64,000 nucleotides of DNA, taken from NCBI GenBank assembly GCA_030267565.1, contig BRXU01000028.1, positions 955,001 through 1,019,000 on the forward strand, written 5' to 3'. The position numbers and the translations under genes are program-made. Below are positions 1-12,900 of this stretch, in pieces (position 1 is the stretch's first letter; each line of letters begins with the position of its first letter). The notes beneath the pieces are model-generated. The model did not search any database and was not told the DNA's origin. It was given only the letters and a program-made list of their open reading frames with translations. The DNA is from Pleodorina starrii. Taxonomy: Eukaryota; Chlorophyta; Chlorophyceae; Chlamydomonadales; Volvocaceae.

Positions 1-3000
1 GACATAGTGCCCCGCACGGTGGAGAACTTCCGTGCACTCTGCACCGGCGAAAAGGGTATCGGGAAATCTGGGAAGCGGCTGCACTTCAAAGGCTGCGTCT
101 TCCACCGAATCATTCCCGAGTTTATGTGCCAGGTGAGGTCTTTGCGCAGTGATTACAGGTCATCGGAATACGTACGTCATTTTCCAAATGCTAGGGTCCA
201 ATGGTCTCACGACCGGTGTGCCAACTGGGGGATCTGCCGACATCCAGGGGGGCGACTTCACAGCTGGCGATGGCACGGGCGGCGAGTCAATTTACGGCGA
301 ACGCTTTGAGGACGAGAAGCCGGGGCTTGCGGTAAAGCACGACAAGCCCGGCATCCTGTCCATGGCGAACGCCGGTCCCAACACCAACGGGTACGTTCCC
401 GTCCGGCCCTTACCCGCCCCCCCCCCGCCGCTTCCTTCAGTGCATGAACTCCATGGCCCCCATCACCCCCCTGACCAAACCCCCTGCCCCCTGACCGCTG
501 CCCTGCAGATCGCAATTTTTCATCTGCACAGTCCCGTGCCCCTGGCTGAACGGGAAACACGGTGGGTGACAAGTTGACCCACATCGCCTGCTAGTTCGGC
601 CGCCCAGGGGAGGCTTCTGGGTTCACCCTCCTTGGCGCCGCACGGTCTGCTTACACCCCGCTGCCGCCGTCCTCGTTCGCAGTCGTCTTTGGTCGCGTGG
701 TGGAGGGGATGACGACCGTGAAACGCATGGAGGTGGTGGGGCAGCGGAGTGGCAAGCCCAGCCGACGCGTCATGATCACGGACTGCGGCCAGGTGAGCGC
801 CGCTGCCGCCCGCCATTGCCGCCGCTGCCGTTGCCGGGTGCACAGTAGGGTTCACTTGGGCCGCGTGTTGCCTGATGAAAGATGACAGAGCATGTCAAAT
901 TGTCAATCGGCAACCCCCCACGCTTGGCAGTTGCGGCTGTTTTCGTTGCCGATTGCTGCGGTGGTGCGTGGTTGACTGCAGCCTAAAGCTTGGTTACGGC
1001 GTCTTGGCTTCGCGGTCGCCTGGTAGCGCGGAGGAGTCGATGATGAAGAGTTATGCCGTCAGGGCGCACATACTCAATTTTACCACCTATAGCCGCTCGG
1101 GGACCCGGCTGTGCACTCCTCGGGGCCGTCTCCGCCGCGCGGTGCGAGATGCACGCTCTCCGTACCTCCTCCTCTTCCTCCTCCTCCTCCGCTGCTGCCC
1201 GTCTGCCTGCCTGAGCAAGAGCTCCTTTTCCTCGCGCGCGCAGCACCACCATCGTTGCATGCCATCGTCGCAATCTTAACCCCCACCCACCCCCCTTTTT
1301 CCTCGCCGCTCCGGCTCCGCTCCGCTCTCCACTCTCCCCTCTCTCCACCAGCTCCCCAGCAAGCTGCAGATGATGCTGAAGCTCAAGGCGGAGAAGGAGG
1401 AGGCCGCCAAACTGCGCTCCGACCCAAATGAGGTCAACCCGGACCAGGACTCGCTGCAGCGCCTCAAGGCCCTGAAGCAGCAGCAGCAGGAACAGCAGCA
1501 GCAGCAGCAGAAGGCTAGGAAGCCGCCGGCCTCCGCGCTCGGGACGGTCGCCGCGGCGCTGGGCTTTGGCAAGCCAGCAGGAACAGCGGGATCAGCGGAA
1601 CAGGAACAGCGGGGGCAGCTGGAGGAGGAGGCAGAGGCGGGGGGTCGCCGGGGGAGGAGTCCGGAGGCGCGTCAGGAGCGGGAGGAGGGTGATGAAGGCG
1701 AGGCGGGGCGGGGCCCGGGGTCGGCGGGCCCGGGCCCGGGCACGGAGGAGGGCGATGAGGAGCCGGGGAGCGGGCCGGGCGAGGACGGCGGCGGCGTGGA
1801 GGGCGCGGACCCGTACGCGGGCTTGTCGGCCAAGCAGCGGAAGCTTCTGGAGCTGCGGCAGCGGCTGCAGCAGTGCCGCAAGCAGAATCAGAACGCGGTC
1901 ATTGCTGAGAAGAAGCGGCAAAAGGTAGGTGGCGAAGGGAAAGGGCGGGCTGGGGTAGGGGAAGGGCGGGGGTGAAGGGAGGCAGGAAAGGAGGGCTTGG
2001 CGCACGGGGCGTGGCGATGGGATGGGTTGGGTTGTGAGCGCGCTGCTGGGGGTGGGGTGGAGTGGAGCGTCGGTACCAAGGTGGGGGTGTGACCGTGGCT
2101 CCCTGGGAAAGTGGGAAGGTTCCTGCGTTTCGCGCATCATCATCATGGCGTTCCCTGGAAACATCTCGCCTAATGCCTGGTGCAAAGGCACCGCCCGCGC
2201 AGCAGGCGATGGTGGGGGCGCACATATCCATGGGGGAGGGAGGGTCGGGGGTCGGGATGAGGCCGAGATGATGCGGGGACGGGCGGGCGGGCAGCCGGGC
2301 GCCGCTGAGAGGGGAATCCAGCGCTCCTCGCCGGCCCCCAACGGCGCGGCGCGGCGCGGCCGGAACCTCTCCCCTACGATGGCTTGGGTGGCGTCCTGAT
2401 CCGGTCGGCGTTGGCTTTTGCCCGCAGAGCCCCGGCGCGGAGACGCGTGGGGGCGGGGACGACAAGAAACGCTGGTACGAGGAGAAACAGAAGCGCCGCG
2501 CTGAGGAGCTGGAGCGGCTGGGGCTGGACCCCACGCAGGCCCACAGGTGAGGGGGTGGGGGTGTGGCTGTTGCAGGTAGCTCCCCTGGGAGTGACTGCCG
2601 CGCTGTGTGGGTTTGGTTCACAAGGGGGCGGGAGCCCAGGCCGGATTGCTGGCAGGGACGAAGGCGTCTGGTGCCCTCCCTGCGTGCGCTGCAGTCACAT
2701 GACCCCGCAACGTGCCCCCTCGCCAGTCGCTACCTGTCGCCCGTCCCCACCGACTACATCTCCTCGTAACTCCCCGCTTCCTCTCCCTCCGTCGCCCCCG
2801 TGGTCAACGTCGCCACTGCTCCATCGCTGCAGTTTCGTCTTCATCACCCCCTCCCCCGTCAGGGATACAGTCCATCTTCAGACTACAACGCAGGGCTTCT
2901 TGCTTCATTATTGCAAATTCACTCTTCAAACCCTCACCGTCGTCGCCCCCTGAAAACCCCTGCCCAACCCCCCAGGCTGGAGACCGCCGAGGCGGCCGCG

Positions 3001-4183
3001 CTCAAGTACGACAAGCGCGAGAAGAAAGGCGGCCCCACGGGCTGGGGCGTCTTTGCCAGCGAGAACCTGTACCAGGCGTACCTCAAGCGCGCGGAGAATG
3101 TGCCGTACAGCCAGGAGGACTACGAGAAGGCCAAGGCGGCAGACCCGGAGTTCTACAGGTGGGGGCCCCGGGGCGGTCGGCGGCGGGTGGGGGTGGGGGT
3201 GGGGGTGCGGCGGGTGGGGCTCGCGCGGGGGGAAATGCTGCCTGCGCGCACCGGGGCACCGTCCCGGCAGCGTCCGCTGTGCACCACTACAGGCCGTGGT
3301 GTGACCGTGCGATGTCGTTGCTGCTGCTGCTGCTGCTTCATGCCTGGAGCCTGGTTTGGCCCGCTGCACGTGCACGAGAGCAGCGGCGTAGCCCCGCACA
3401 GACGGTGTAGCCCGCATGCTGCCCGTCTGCGCGGGGAGGTGTCGGTGGCACTCACCACGACACGACCGCGCATCCGGCATCCCGTGCTTCCCGACCCGAC
3501 CCGACCCAACCCCTGACGTATCGCAGGGACGCGGACAGTCTGCAGTACGGACAGAACCCGAAGCTGCCGGCGGAGAATGTGGACAAGATGGTGGCGGAGC
3601 TGGTGGACCGGTGGGTGGAGGAGCGGGGACAGCGGGAGGGGTTATCCACGTATAGGCCGGAGCCGGGGGGGCAGCGGGCTGGCAGCAGGGAGGGAGGGAG
3701 GGAGGGAGGTAATGAAGATGACACCCCAGCGATGGGACGGAGGCGACGTGGGCGAGTCCCCGGACCCGGGGGCGGGCGGCAGGGAGGGAGGGAGGAAGGG
3801 TGCTGATGGGGCCAAGGGCCACGAGGTCGGAACGGGGCGGGACACCAAACGGTGCTGCAGCTGCAACGGCCGCCCTCGTTCCTCACACTACCCTTGTCCT
3901 CGTCCTCGTCCCGCGCCGCCCCCCCCCCCGCCAATGGAGCATATCACTCCCTGACCCCCGCCACCCCCCCCACACCCCGCCACACCTGCTGCGACTGCTG
4001 CTGCGCAGCGACCGCAAGAAGGACGAGTACAGCCGGCGGCGGCGCTACAACGACGGCGCCGACGTGGACTTCATCAACGACCGCAACGCGCACTTCAACA
4101 AGAAGATCCAGCGCGCCTTCGGGCAGTTCACCTCGGAGATCAAGGCCAACCTGGAGAGGGGGACGGCGCTGCCAGACCGCTAG
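1..4183 (+). CDS. Cyclophilin (peptidyl-prolyl isomerase) fused to SYF2 pre-mRNA splicing factor, 5' partial
   Basis: Nine exons join in phase with no stop: 1-132, 248-390, 509-561, 683-792, 1352-1924, 2428-2546, 2976-3158, 3527-3610, 4009-4183. They give 523 residues; the first exons lie before the window. Residues 1-146 are a cyclophilin: [48 protein letters not shown] and a terminal DCGQL. The catalytic Arg, Phe, Trp and His equivalents are all visible, and the [10 protein letters not shown] loop is the plant-type divergent loop. Where cyclophilins normally stop, the frame runs on into a Gln/Glu/Gly-rich linker and then a full SYF2 domain (about residues 306-523), ending KFN-like [23 protein letters not shown]2 belongs to the Prp19/NTC spliceosome complex, and several cyclophilins also act in spliceosomes, so the inferred role is a nuclear splicing-linked isomerase. 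The SYF2 half has no obvious start codon of its own at the exon border; the first ATG is 18 bases in, at 1370. Confidence 0.85.
3644..3664 (+). repeat. Short dispersed repeat with GTATAGGCCGGAG core
   Basis: A 21-base block in an intron of the cyclophilin-SYF2 gene, found exactly in reverse complement at 26607-26627 in GCN2 intron DNA. Partial copies lie at about 5817-5830 and 53471-53487. Confidence 0.75.
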
Positions 4184-4384
4184 CGGGAGGACCGGTGGCC
4201 AGGCGGGCGGCCCCATGGGTCGGCTGCGGCGGGGCCGGGCCCGGGGCCCCCGTCGGTCTGGAGTCCCCGGCAGCGGCGCGTTGAGGGGCCCTGCTGGGGC
4301 AGCAGGGAGGGGTGAGTACCGTATTTGGGCGGGTGAACTGGGGCGGGGGAGGGGGCGAGGCTTGCGGGGGAAGCTTTCTTGTTT

Positions 4385-4418
<34 letters not shown>
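4385..4418. repeat. GCTG tetranucleotide microsatellite
   Basis: About eight tandem units of GCTG/CTGG in the 3' flank of the cyclophilin-SYF2 gene. Confidence 0.9.
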
Positions 4419-4419
<1 letters not shown>

Positions 4420-4532
4420 TCTCTCTCTGCCCACGGTGTTGGTTCGGGGGGCCGGGCAGGGCGCTGCACCGCACTGCACTGCGCCGCACCACATACCGGT
4501 ATCACGGCAGTGGTGCGGATTGCCTTGTTCTG

Positions 4533-4562
4533 AGGGGAGGGGAGGGGAGGGGAGGGGAGGGG
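4533..4562. repeat. GGGGA pentanucleotide microsatellite
   Basis: About five to six tandem purine units in the 3' flank of the cyclophilin-SYF2 gene. Confidence 0.85.
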
Positions 4563-7023
4563 TTGAGGGCTCCAGGCAGGGGCATGGCGTGGTGTACTGC
4601 CGCTGCGCGCACACACACTTGCGGCGCTGTCCAAGGGGCAGGGTCTTCTTGATGGTGCGGCCGGCTGTTGCTGTGTGCACGTGTTGGCACGCACGCAATG
4701 GCGCACATACCGCACGACGCACCGCAACGGCATCCATGCATCCATCCATCCATGCATCCGCCAGTGGCCGAGTCCCCAAGCCGAAAGCCAAGGCTGGGGG
4801 TGGTATACGGAGAGAAGGTATTTACCGGCGCACTTTCGTGCGTTTGGCGGACAGTAGAGCGGAGAATCCTCCGGGGCCTGCCGCTTTGAGGACCAAGCGT
4901 GCACGGTTCGGAAGCTTCTCCCACATGCACACATGCACAAGGGGGGGAGGGGGGCGCTCATTCATGTGGGGGTCTCCCCCCGCATGCAGCTATTCGATAT
5001 GCATGATGGTTGCAGTTCGGTGCGTATGCACTCATCCCCACATGCATATGACGGCCGCATTTGGCACTGCACGGCATTTGGCACGGCCACAATGCGCGCG
5101 AGTTACTGTCGTGGCGCTTTTCGTTTCGTTGTCACAGCGCCACGCTAGACACTAGAAGGAGGACACTAGAAGTTTGCGACGCTGCCACGCCATGACCCTC
5201 TTATTGTATGTTCGCCGCTTCCCTCGCTCATTCCCAGTCCCCGTGTTGGTGGTCTTCTACCTCCCCCCCACCCCCGCAGGCTCCTGTGTGGAGCGTGGGC
5301 GACCGGCGGCGTTGGGTTGGGGCCGGGTTGCCGCTTGGCGGTTGCTGTTGGTCGGCAGCAACTGTTATGTACATAAAAGTGTCGCACTTGCCGTATTACA
5401 AAAAGTCCTGGGCCCTCGTCCGTCAGTCTCCAATGGGCTGGTAGAACTGTGTGGGGGGCTGTGAAGCCGGCGCAGCCGACGAGCGCGCCGGGTATTTTCT
5501 ACGTCCATTTCCCAGGTTGCACAGCCACCACAACCTGCCACCACAACCCCATTATTGAACGTTGTACAGTAAAGCACTTGCAAGGCCGGCGTCATCGACG
5601 TGGCAAGTTGGCAACCTGACACGAGACTTCTCAAATATGCGGTTATAGCCACTTGACCAGTAGCGGCCCCGGCGGTGGGCGCGCAGTCTTTTTAAATGCA
5701 AGCAGGAAGGGTGGCGGGTTCGTTTCGGCCTTCTGGTAGGACGCAGCTCGCGCTTGGTTTGGGCACACAGGCCGTGGCAAGCTGCGCGGCAACGTACGGG
5801 GCCCTCCCTCCCACTGCACGTATAGGCCGAATGGGGGAGGCAGCCTGACATGTCCCTGAGCGGACGCAAATCATTAATCCGGCAAAACCACCACACGGTT
5901 GCCCAGCCCCCCGACGCCTGCCACCTTTCCTGGCTCCTGGCATAGTACCCCAACAAAAGCACGCTGGTGCAGTTGGCAAGTCGTGAATGCGGGTTAGCGG
6001 GTAGCCTACATCTTCCAACACCTCGTTTGTCTTCTCCGCGCCTATCTGGTCGTTTTCGCAACGGCATATCCCCCCGCCTCAGCCCGACACACCCACACCC
6101 GCCTCCGTTCCATCGCTGCGGTCTCTCATCTAAGTTGCCCACACCCCTCAGCCGCGCTTGCACTCCGCCTTATGCCCCTCCCGCCGGTGCTGCAGCTGGC
6201 ACTCGGCCCCCCAGTAGCCGGCACCGCCTCGCAGCACGCGCACCGCCGCAGCCTCAGCTCCCCCTCCCGCTCTCCGACAGCGCTGCCGCAGCGCGGTTTG
6301 CCACACGCCTTGGGCAGCACCACGGCCGCCGCCTGCCCCTCCCCTGCCGGTTCCCCCCTTCTGGGTCCGTTCGCTAACGCCGTCTCCTTCTCCGCTGCGA
6401 AATTCTCTTTATACCCCCCCTCAGCCCCCCTCAGCCGACTTCGGGCCCATCCTCCTGCCCGCCTCCCCACCGCACGCCAGCAGCCAGGCGCGCACCTCCC
6501 CGCTGGCGCCCTCGTGCGCCACCGAGCGCCAGCGCCGCCTCAACCGTTGCGCGTGCGGGAGTCCTGGCGTCGTATAGGTGTGAACCGACGCAAAAGTGCG
6601 CCTCCGAGAAGTCCCGGTCGCGGACCGCGCGCCGCAGCCAGGCCGTGCCCGCGGACTGCAGCCACTCGCAGCTGCTGGTGTCATGAAGAGGAGAGACGGT
6701 AAATGGCCTACACAATTTTTAGGCTTGCTGCCGGCGACTGGGAAAGTGGGAATAGCTACTTCGGTTAGCCCGACGATTAACGGAAAACGAACAGCTCATG
6801 TTCCAACTTCCCTGACGCACTTCAGCTGTAACGCTTAATTCTAGCCAGCGGAAGGATCCCACTGGCTGTTGTTTCGACCACCTTTTCGCCCATGCCTGCC
6901 CTAACCACGTTCAGGAAGTGACAGCTGCCTTTATCAAGGACCAAAGAGCAAGATGCAGTCAGGAATTACACACATTGCGGCATGACCTTGTAATACTGGA
7001 TGGGAATCTGACTGTCTTGAGTG

Positions 7024-8187
7024 ATGGCGCTCGCGCGGACAGTGCTGTCGTCTCGACGCTTGTCAGAGGTTTCGCCGCGAGCGCTATGCCACACGCTAGT
7101 TGCCCGAAGGCTACGAACTCATCCTTTGTGCCCTGGGGTTCGGAGCCGTGAACGCGGCCTGCGGTGTTCCCCAGCGAGCAACGAACTTGCCCAGCTGGGG
7201 TTGTCCTCCGAGGACCTCGCGCGCGTAAAGGACGTGATCGCAAAGACCGAGGCAACCGGCATCTCAGAATCCATCCGAGTGCTTGTAACCTACTCGGGGT
7301 CGGCGAGCGCCGCGAGCAAGCTGGTCCGAAACTGGCCAAACCTCCTAACCTGCCAACTCCCGAGCTGGATTGAATTTTTAACTGCTTTCGGCCTGAATAA
7401 GGTAAGGCACGCCCCCACCCGCCGCTGTGGTTGCCCGCTGCTTCGCCAGCTCTCTGCCTGCCTGCCGCCTGCCGACCCTTCACGCGTGTATGTGCCCCAC
7501 TTCTTGCCTCCGCGAGAAGTGATCGAACCCCCCGCCGCGCCCTCGCATCCCGCACCCCGCAGGCGCAGGTGCAGCACGTGCTGTGCCAAACGCCCGAAGC
7601 TCTGATTGAGGGCGACCTGGTACGCGCCGGCGAGTCCTTGCTGGTGTTCCGCCGACTAGGAATGGATAACTACCAGGCGGCTCAGCTGGTCACATACTAC
7701 CCACAGGTGCGCCAGGCCCACCCGTACGTGCGGTGCCGACTAAGGAGACGAGTGCCCCATCACAGTGCCATTCATTTGATGGGCCGTTGACGCGGTGATG
7801 GCACGTCTTGTTGCCTGGGCAGGGGGCTTGGGCAGGGGGCTTGGGCGCCGGGAGGGTCAGGACCGCGTGCAGCTGCGGGGAACGAAAAGCTTGTGAAGAG
7901 CGGGCTCGGTGCCCTTGAGCGGGAGATAAACCTACCGTCGCGAGCTTCTGGAAACAGAGATACGCCGAGGATGCGGCTCATTCAAGGCCTCCAGGCTCCA
8001 GCACCGCTGACCATCAATCTTGATGCCGCCCTTCGAACAATAATGTCGATCATTGCCCATGCGGGCCATGCGGGAACCTCCCACCTGCGTGCAGCTGCTG
8101 GGCAAGGAGGAGCGGGAGCTCCGGGAGCTGCTGAGCCTGCTGAGCCGCTACCAAACGGGCGTCGACGCCGTTGAGTCGCTCACCGAC
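7024..8187 (+). CDS. mTERF-like organelle protein, 3' end unresolved
   Basis: Three phase-0 exons are supported: 7024-7401, 7563-7706 and 8095-8187. The ATG at 7024 opens a Ser/Arg-rich N-terminus (MALARTVLSSRRLSEVSPRA), typical of a mitochondrial or plastid targeting peptide. Two to three mTERF-style helical repeats follow, with the pattern of a Gly-containing helix then P-x-L: NWPNLLTCQLPSWIEFL, FGLNKAQVQHVLCQTPEALI, FRRLGMDNYQAAQLVTYYPQ, joined directly to LLGKEERELRELLSLL. mTERF proteins bind organelle DNA or RNA and control transcription termination or RNA processing. About 205 residues are accounted for, shorter than most family members, so more exons should follow 8187 before the convergent decarboxylase. 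A splice-acceptor-like site at 9196 is one candidate but its phase does not match. The family call rests on the repeat pattern only. Confidence 0.55.
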
Positions 8188-9974
8188 GTACGTCAGGGCT
8201 GAGGCTGTCGGCCGGTTGCGTTGCGCCACGCACACGCACACGCATGCCGCTGGGCACGTGCACATGCACACCGCCCATGCATGCACCGCTCATGCATAGC
8301 TCCGCCGGCTTGCGGCTGTGTGCTTGGCCTTCGTTCCGCCTGGGCGCCCGTGCCCGGTCGATGGGGCGTGCAGTCAGGTCGCATGGCGCGTTGTCCTGTG
8401 CGGAGGCGGAATCAGAGGGCTGTGGAGGGCTGTTCGGTCAACTTCCAAGGTCCGGTAACGAGAGGCCGCCTCGGAAACTCGAATACTGGGTCGGAGCTAC
8501 CCTGCGCATCTCATTGCACCTTACGACCATATCGCCTCTGCTTCAGCCAATATCGCAGCAGGCCATGGGCTCTTCCGAGCACGGGGCGCCTGTTGCGGGG
8601 TCTCCAATGGACGCGGAGTAAAGGCGGTGTGCGTTTGTACCGTGACGTAAGCCAGATAAGTATTGTCGACCGTCGTACGGAGGAGTCTGCTGAGGTCTGC
8701 TGTAGCAGCGCCGCCCTTACCTTGACTTTGCGTGGTGTCCCAGGACATCGAACGCTAGGGTGTGGTTCCTGGTGACCCACAATTTCAGATTCTTGGACCG
8801 TGTCTGCGTCGGTACACGTGCCACGTACGTGTACTCAAGACGTTTTGTCATTGGCTCGCTTTCGGTGACGTGCCTTTTAGCTAGAGGACACCGTAGCCGC
8901 CTGAGAGATCGGCATGCATGCCACGCCACGAAGCTGGTGCATTTGCAGTATGAACGCGTCGGCAAGGCTGCGCGCCAGGGCGTTTGGGTATGACTGTTTC
9001 CTGCACGGCACCCTCTCTCCCTATTAAGTACATCGGTATGACATTCCAATGGGGACCCCGGCGCCTTCAGCATGTGCAATAGGGTGTAGCGCCTCTCGTT
9101 GGCACGTGGCCATGTGTGAAATAGTGCGCGCCACTCCACGTCAACCCAAGCCAGGATAGGCCGCAGCGACCGCAGCTCAATTACACCTCACGCAGGTTTT
9201 TCCATGCCATAAAGCACATGGTCAAGGAGAAGTATGTGAACTCGACACCGAACGCATTAAAGCTTCGTGCCGGTGCTGCTGTCATGTGGCGGCGTCCAAA
9301 CCCGCCCACCACGGCGTACGATCCAGTCCACCGCGAATATGACCAGTGGCTGCTCTGTCACAGCCATCCATCAGTGGCGACAACGGCGAAGCGAAGCCCA
9401 CAGCGTACCCTGGTCGCATCAGAAATAGTACACGCCCGATCACCAGGGGCCAAACCGTCCATACCAACATCCGGGAATGAGGTGAAGGGAAGGGAAAGAG
9501 GGAAGGAGGCAATGCGCCCCCGAAAAATATCAAGTCAGGCCGTCGAAGCCCTTTCCGATGTCAGCCGTTTCACATGCACACGGGTCAATAACAGAGTTGG
9601 CGGCATGATCATCGTTCCCTTCCCCTTCCCTTCCTCCTGCAATTCTCTCTATGAAACAGACTCCACCGCACTCATGCCGCTAACCGCCCGGCATCCTTTC
9701 GAAGACGGCATGCCGTCTCGTCCATTTGGGCGTCTGGTGCCATCCCCAAACTACCAGCCGTCCATACCAAAGCTGTCCTGCCAAAGGTCAATAATGCGCA
9801 GTGTGGTCAACCATACAATGCGTCTTCGCGTGAGAAGAGGTAGAAGGAAGCAAAAACGCCCGCCCGTGGGCTTACAAAGCAACCGCCCACTTTGCGATGA
9901 ACAAAACCGCCCCCTGCTGTGCAAATTACTATTCACGGCCCCTTCTATGCGAACAACTGGAACTCCGTGCTCCC
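8188..9974. other. Region between the mTERF-like and serine decarboxylase genes
   Basis: The two flanking genes converge here. The region probably holds the missing last exon(s) and 3' UTR of the mTERF-like gene plus the short 3' UTR of the decarboxylase. An open frame from 9218 to 10099 (+) has no recognisable domain and its end overlaps the decarboxylase last exon on the other strand, so I do not call it a gene. No RNA gene was seen. Confidence 0.4.
9872..9876 (-). promoter_or_regulatory. Candidate poly(A) signal (TGTAA) of the serine decarboxylase
   Basis: TGTAA on the minus strand, about 100 bases after the stop codon at 9975. TGTAA is the usual polyadenylation motif of chlamydomonadalean algae. 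The link is by position only. Confidence 0.5.
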
Positions 9975-12900
9975 TCACGCCTCCAGCTCCTCCTCGGCCG
10001 CCTTGGCCTCGCAGGCGACCCGCTTGGCGGCCGCAATGGAGACACGCGCCCTGCTCTGGACATAGTCGGCCACAAACTCCTCCAGCTTCTCCACCGTGAT
10101 GTTCGGCATCACCACCACGTGCGCAATGTCACCCTCGCATGCCAGCTGCCACTTGCGCACGAAGGCCTCTTCCTTAGGCCGCTCAAACACGACCGTGTTC
10201 GAGAGCTCGTTGAGCATGGTCTTGATGCCCGCGCTCTCCAGCATCTGTGTTGAGGTCAAGATTAGATCAAGATTTGATCAAGATTAGAGTGGGCATCCTC
10301 ACCGCCATGCCAAAACGCGAAAGGCATGTCTACGATGGGTTTGGCAAAGGGACCCAGCGTAAAACCCTGCCTGCGTTCAAGAGGATTCCCGGTTCCTTCC
10401 TAAAGGGGTGACCCACCTGCTTGAGCACATGCGCGTTGCGCATGCAGCGCTCCACGTCGCGGCGCATGCCCTCGTAACCCTTGCGCGTAAGCGTGTACCA
10501 CAGGTAGATGGGCGCGTGGCCGTTGCGGCTGCCCATAATGGTGGCGTCCCGGCTGTTGAGGTACTCCACGTCCGACGACAGCGCCATGACGTGCTTGAAC
10601 CTGGAGGTGGGAGTAAAACACAGCCGTGGGCAAAAGCCGAGAAAATTGAGCGAGGCGCAAGGCAAACCACCCTTATGGGAGCGTCGTCACAGGTGCCCAG
10701 GGGATGATGTGAAAATAGGGTCTGTTGCAAGGCCTGCACCAACCTACAGCCCAGCTAAGGATACAACTCGTGAGCTACCGTTGCAGCTGCAGACAAGTTG
10801 CTGCCTCGTGCAGAGTTCATATCTTTTCATCCGGCTGTGGGGCTTCTCTCGGGCGTGAAAGGCCCGGCCCCGGGCCCTTGGCCGGGCATCTAACGGGGCT
10901 TTTGTAATGCACTGTCGATTTCGCTTTCCCTCTCGTCGTAACGTCAACTGTCATATACCCGTCCCGCTCGGCACTGAAGCACCTTCGGCGTCGCGTGCAC
11001 GGGTGTGTTTGCTTCCCCCGAAAAGTAACGCGACAACAGCACACAGCACACATCCCAGCGCAAGCGAATCTTTATTCCTTGTATTAACCCCGGCACCGCG
11101 TCCTCACCTGGTGATAACGACACCGCAGGGCACGGGCGCGCCCACGAACTTGTGGCCCGACACGGACACGGAGCCAATGGGCTTCCTGAACGTCACCATG
11201 GGCGCGTCGCGACTGAGGAAGGGCATCATCATCCCAAACAGCGCCCCGTCGCAGTGGATGAAGAAGCGGTCCTCGCTGTAGCCCGCCTCCTACACACCGG
11301 AATCAGGACAAGAATGGATGGCAATATCGGATCAAACTTGAAATGCAGATTACGGAAAGCTGTTGCCTAAGCAAGTTAGGTGGGAAGGCGGGTGCGAGTT
11401 CATGCGTACGGCAGTCCTCCCACGCTACTGCAGTAATAAGACGCACTTGAGGATCTGCATGTCCCGTACCGGCGGGATGTGGGTAGCGCAGCATGACGCG
11501 ACCGGCCCCTCACTCCCGCCCGCTTTAGGTCCTCGCCACACGTTCCGGCCCTCCTTTACTAGCCATTTCACTCTCAAGGCCCCTTCCATGCCTTGCACCT
11601 CATCCGAGCAGCGACCATTCCCTCACAGCACGCTTCACAAACCGTGAAGGGCATGGCGGGGACGTGGAATATCATCGGTCATGCCCGGACCCATCCGCTT
11701 GCCAGGCAAACACTGCGAGACTAGTCATGATCCGTTTCCGCAAAGCAAACGGTTGGTTCAATCACATTCGCCAATGCCCCTACGTGTAGGCCTTCAGGCG
11801 CAAAGCCCGTGCTAAATGAAGCCCCTTGCCGAGCCGTCTATGTGCCTTTCCCCAACCTTGACAATTCCCCCCTCAGGCGAACACTTCTCATGCTGTTGAC
11901 CACGTCCAACGCAGGATGGACCGGCGTGAGTAGGCCCGATCCGCGTATGTTTGCTCAAATGACCCATAATCCTTTAGGACGAAAGCCTGGTATGGATCCT
12001 TGTCCGCGCTGCTCGCGTTACCCCACGGACACGACTCCACCAACTGGTCTCCAGAACGCTGCGGGGGCCGCGCCTTACCTTCAGCACCTCCAGCACGCGG
12101 TCCAGATCGTCCACAGCGCCCTTCACCGTCGTCCCAATGTTCAGGTTAAGCACGGCAGGCTTGCCGCTGTTGGCAATGAGCGCTGCCTTCAGCTCGTCGT
12201 AGTTGATTTCGCCGCTCTCCAGCGTCGAGATCTGTGTGCGCAATCGTATGCGTGGGTGCAATCGTATGAAGACACACGCAACCGACTAAAAGTGTCAAGC
12301 TGCTCTGCTCGTGGGCATTACAGCTCTTCAGCGCTTGACGCCACCCGGCGATAAATTTCCCCTTCACAGCTCCCGGGGTGGCTTTCCCCTCAACCCCGGC
12401 ACGACCCAAGGGGGGGGCCCACAGGGAGAATGTTCACACGCCACTCAGGCCCATGGAAAGGACGCCACACGCACCTTCTCCGCTTGCATGCGGTACATGC
12501 GGGCCGCTTTGAAGACTGAGTAGTGCGACTCCGCCGACGCATACATGATGCCATCCGGGAAGTTCTCCCGGCCAACCAGGATGCCGTGCAGGTTACCCTC
12601 CGTGCCGCAGGTGGTGATGTAACCCCAGTACTCCTCCTCGTCGATCTCCCACAGCCGCGCAAACCAGTTGAGGACGCCGACCTGCGGGGATCGCAGGGCA
12701 GACACCGCTGCTCGACACGGGCGCCTTTGGTCGCCAACCCCGCTCGACGCAACAGTACCAACACGCCAGTTCGCTGCCAACGATACATAGTCACTGACAT
12801 CACTGCTGCGAGTCCGTACCTCGAACTCGCGTGAATGGACACCGTAATTGCTCTCGATGAACGGGTCGCCGAGGTTGTTGATGCTGTACTTGGTGAGGCC

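Larger units (their letters stand above)
4184..7023. other. Intergenic stretch: 3' flank of the cyclophilin-SYF2 gene and 5' flank of the mTERF-like gene
   Basis: I see no supportable coding exon here. The first part holds simple repeats: GCTG units at about 4385-4418, GGGGA units at about 4533-4562 and CATC units near 4735-4765. From about 6170 to 6680 the DNA is C-rich and pyrimidine-biased on the plus strand, with open but low-complexity frames. Two short dispersed-repeat copies lie at 6100-6117 and 6363-6399. I found no TGTAA motif close behind the upstream stop codon. Confidence 0.5.

Noticed and set aside
9218..10099. 293-residue open frame on the plus strand after the mTERF-like exons
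   Set aside because: No domain, splice phase does not match the last supported mTERF exon, and its end overlaps the decarboxylase coding exon on the other strand.
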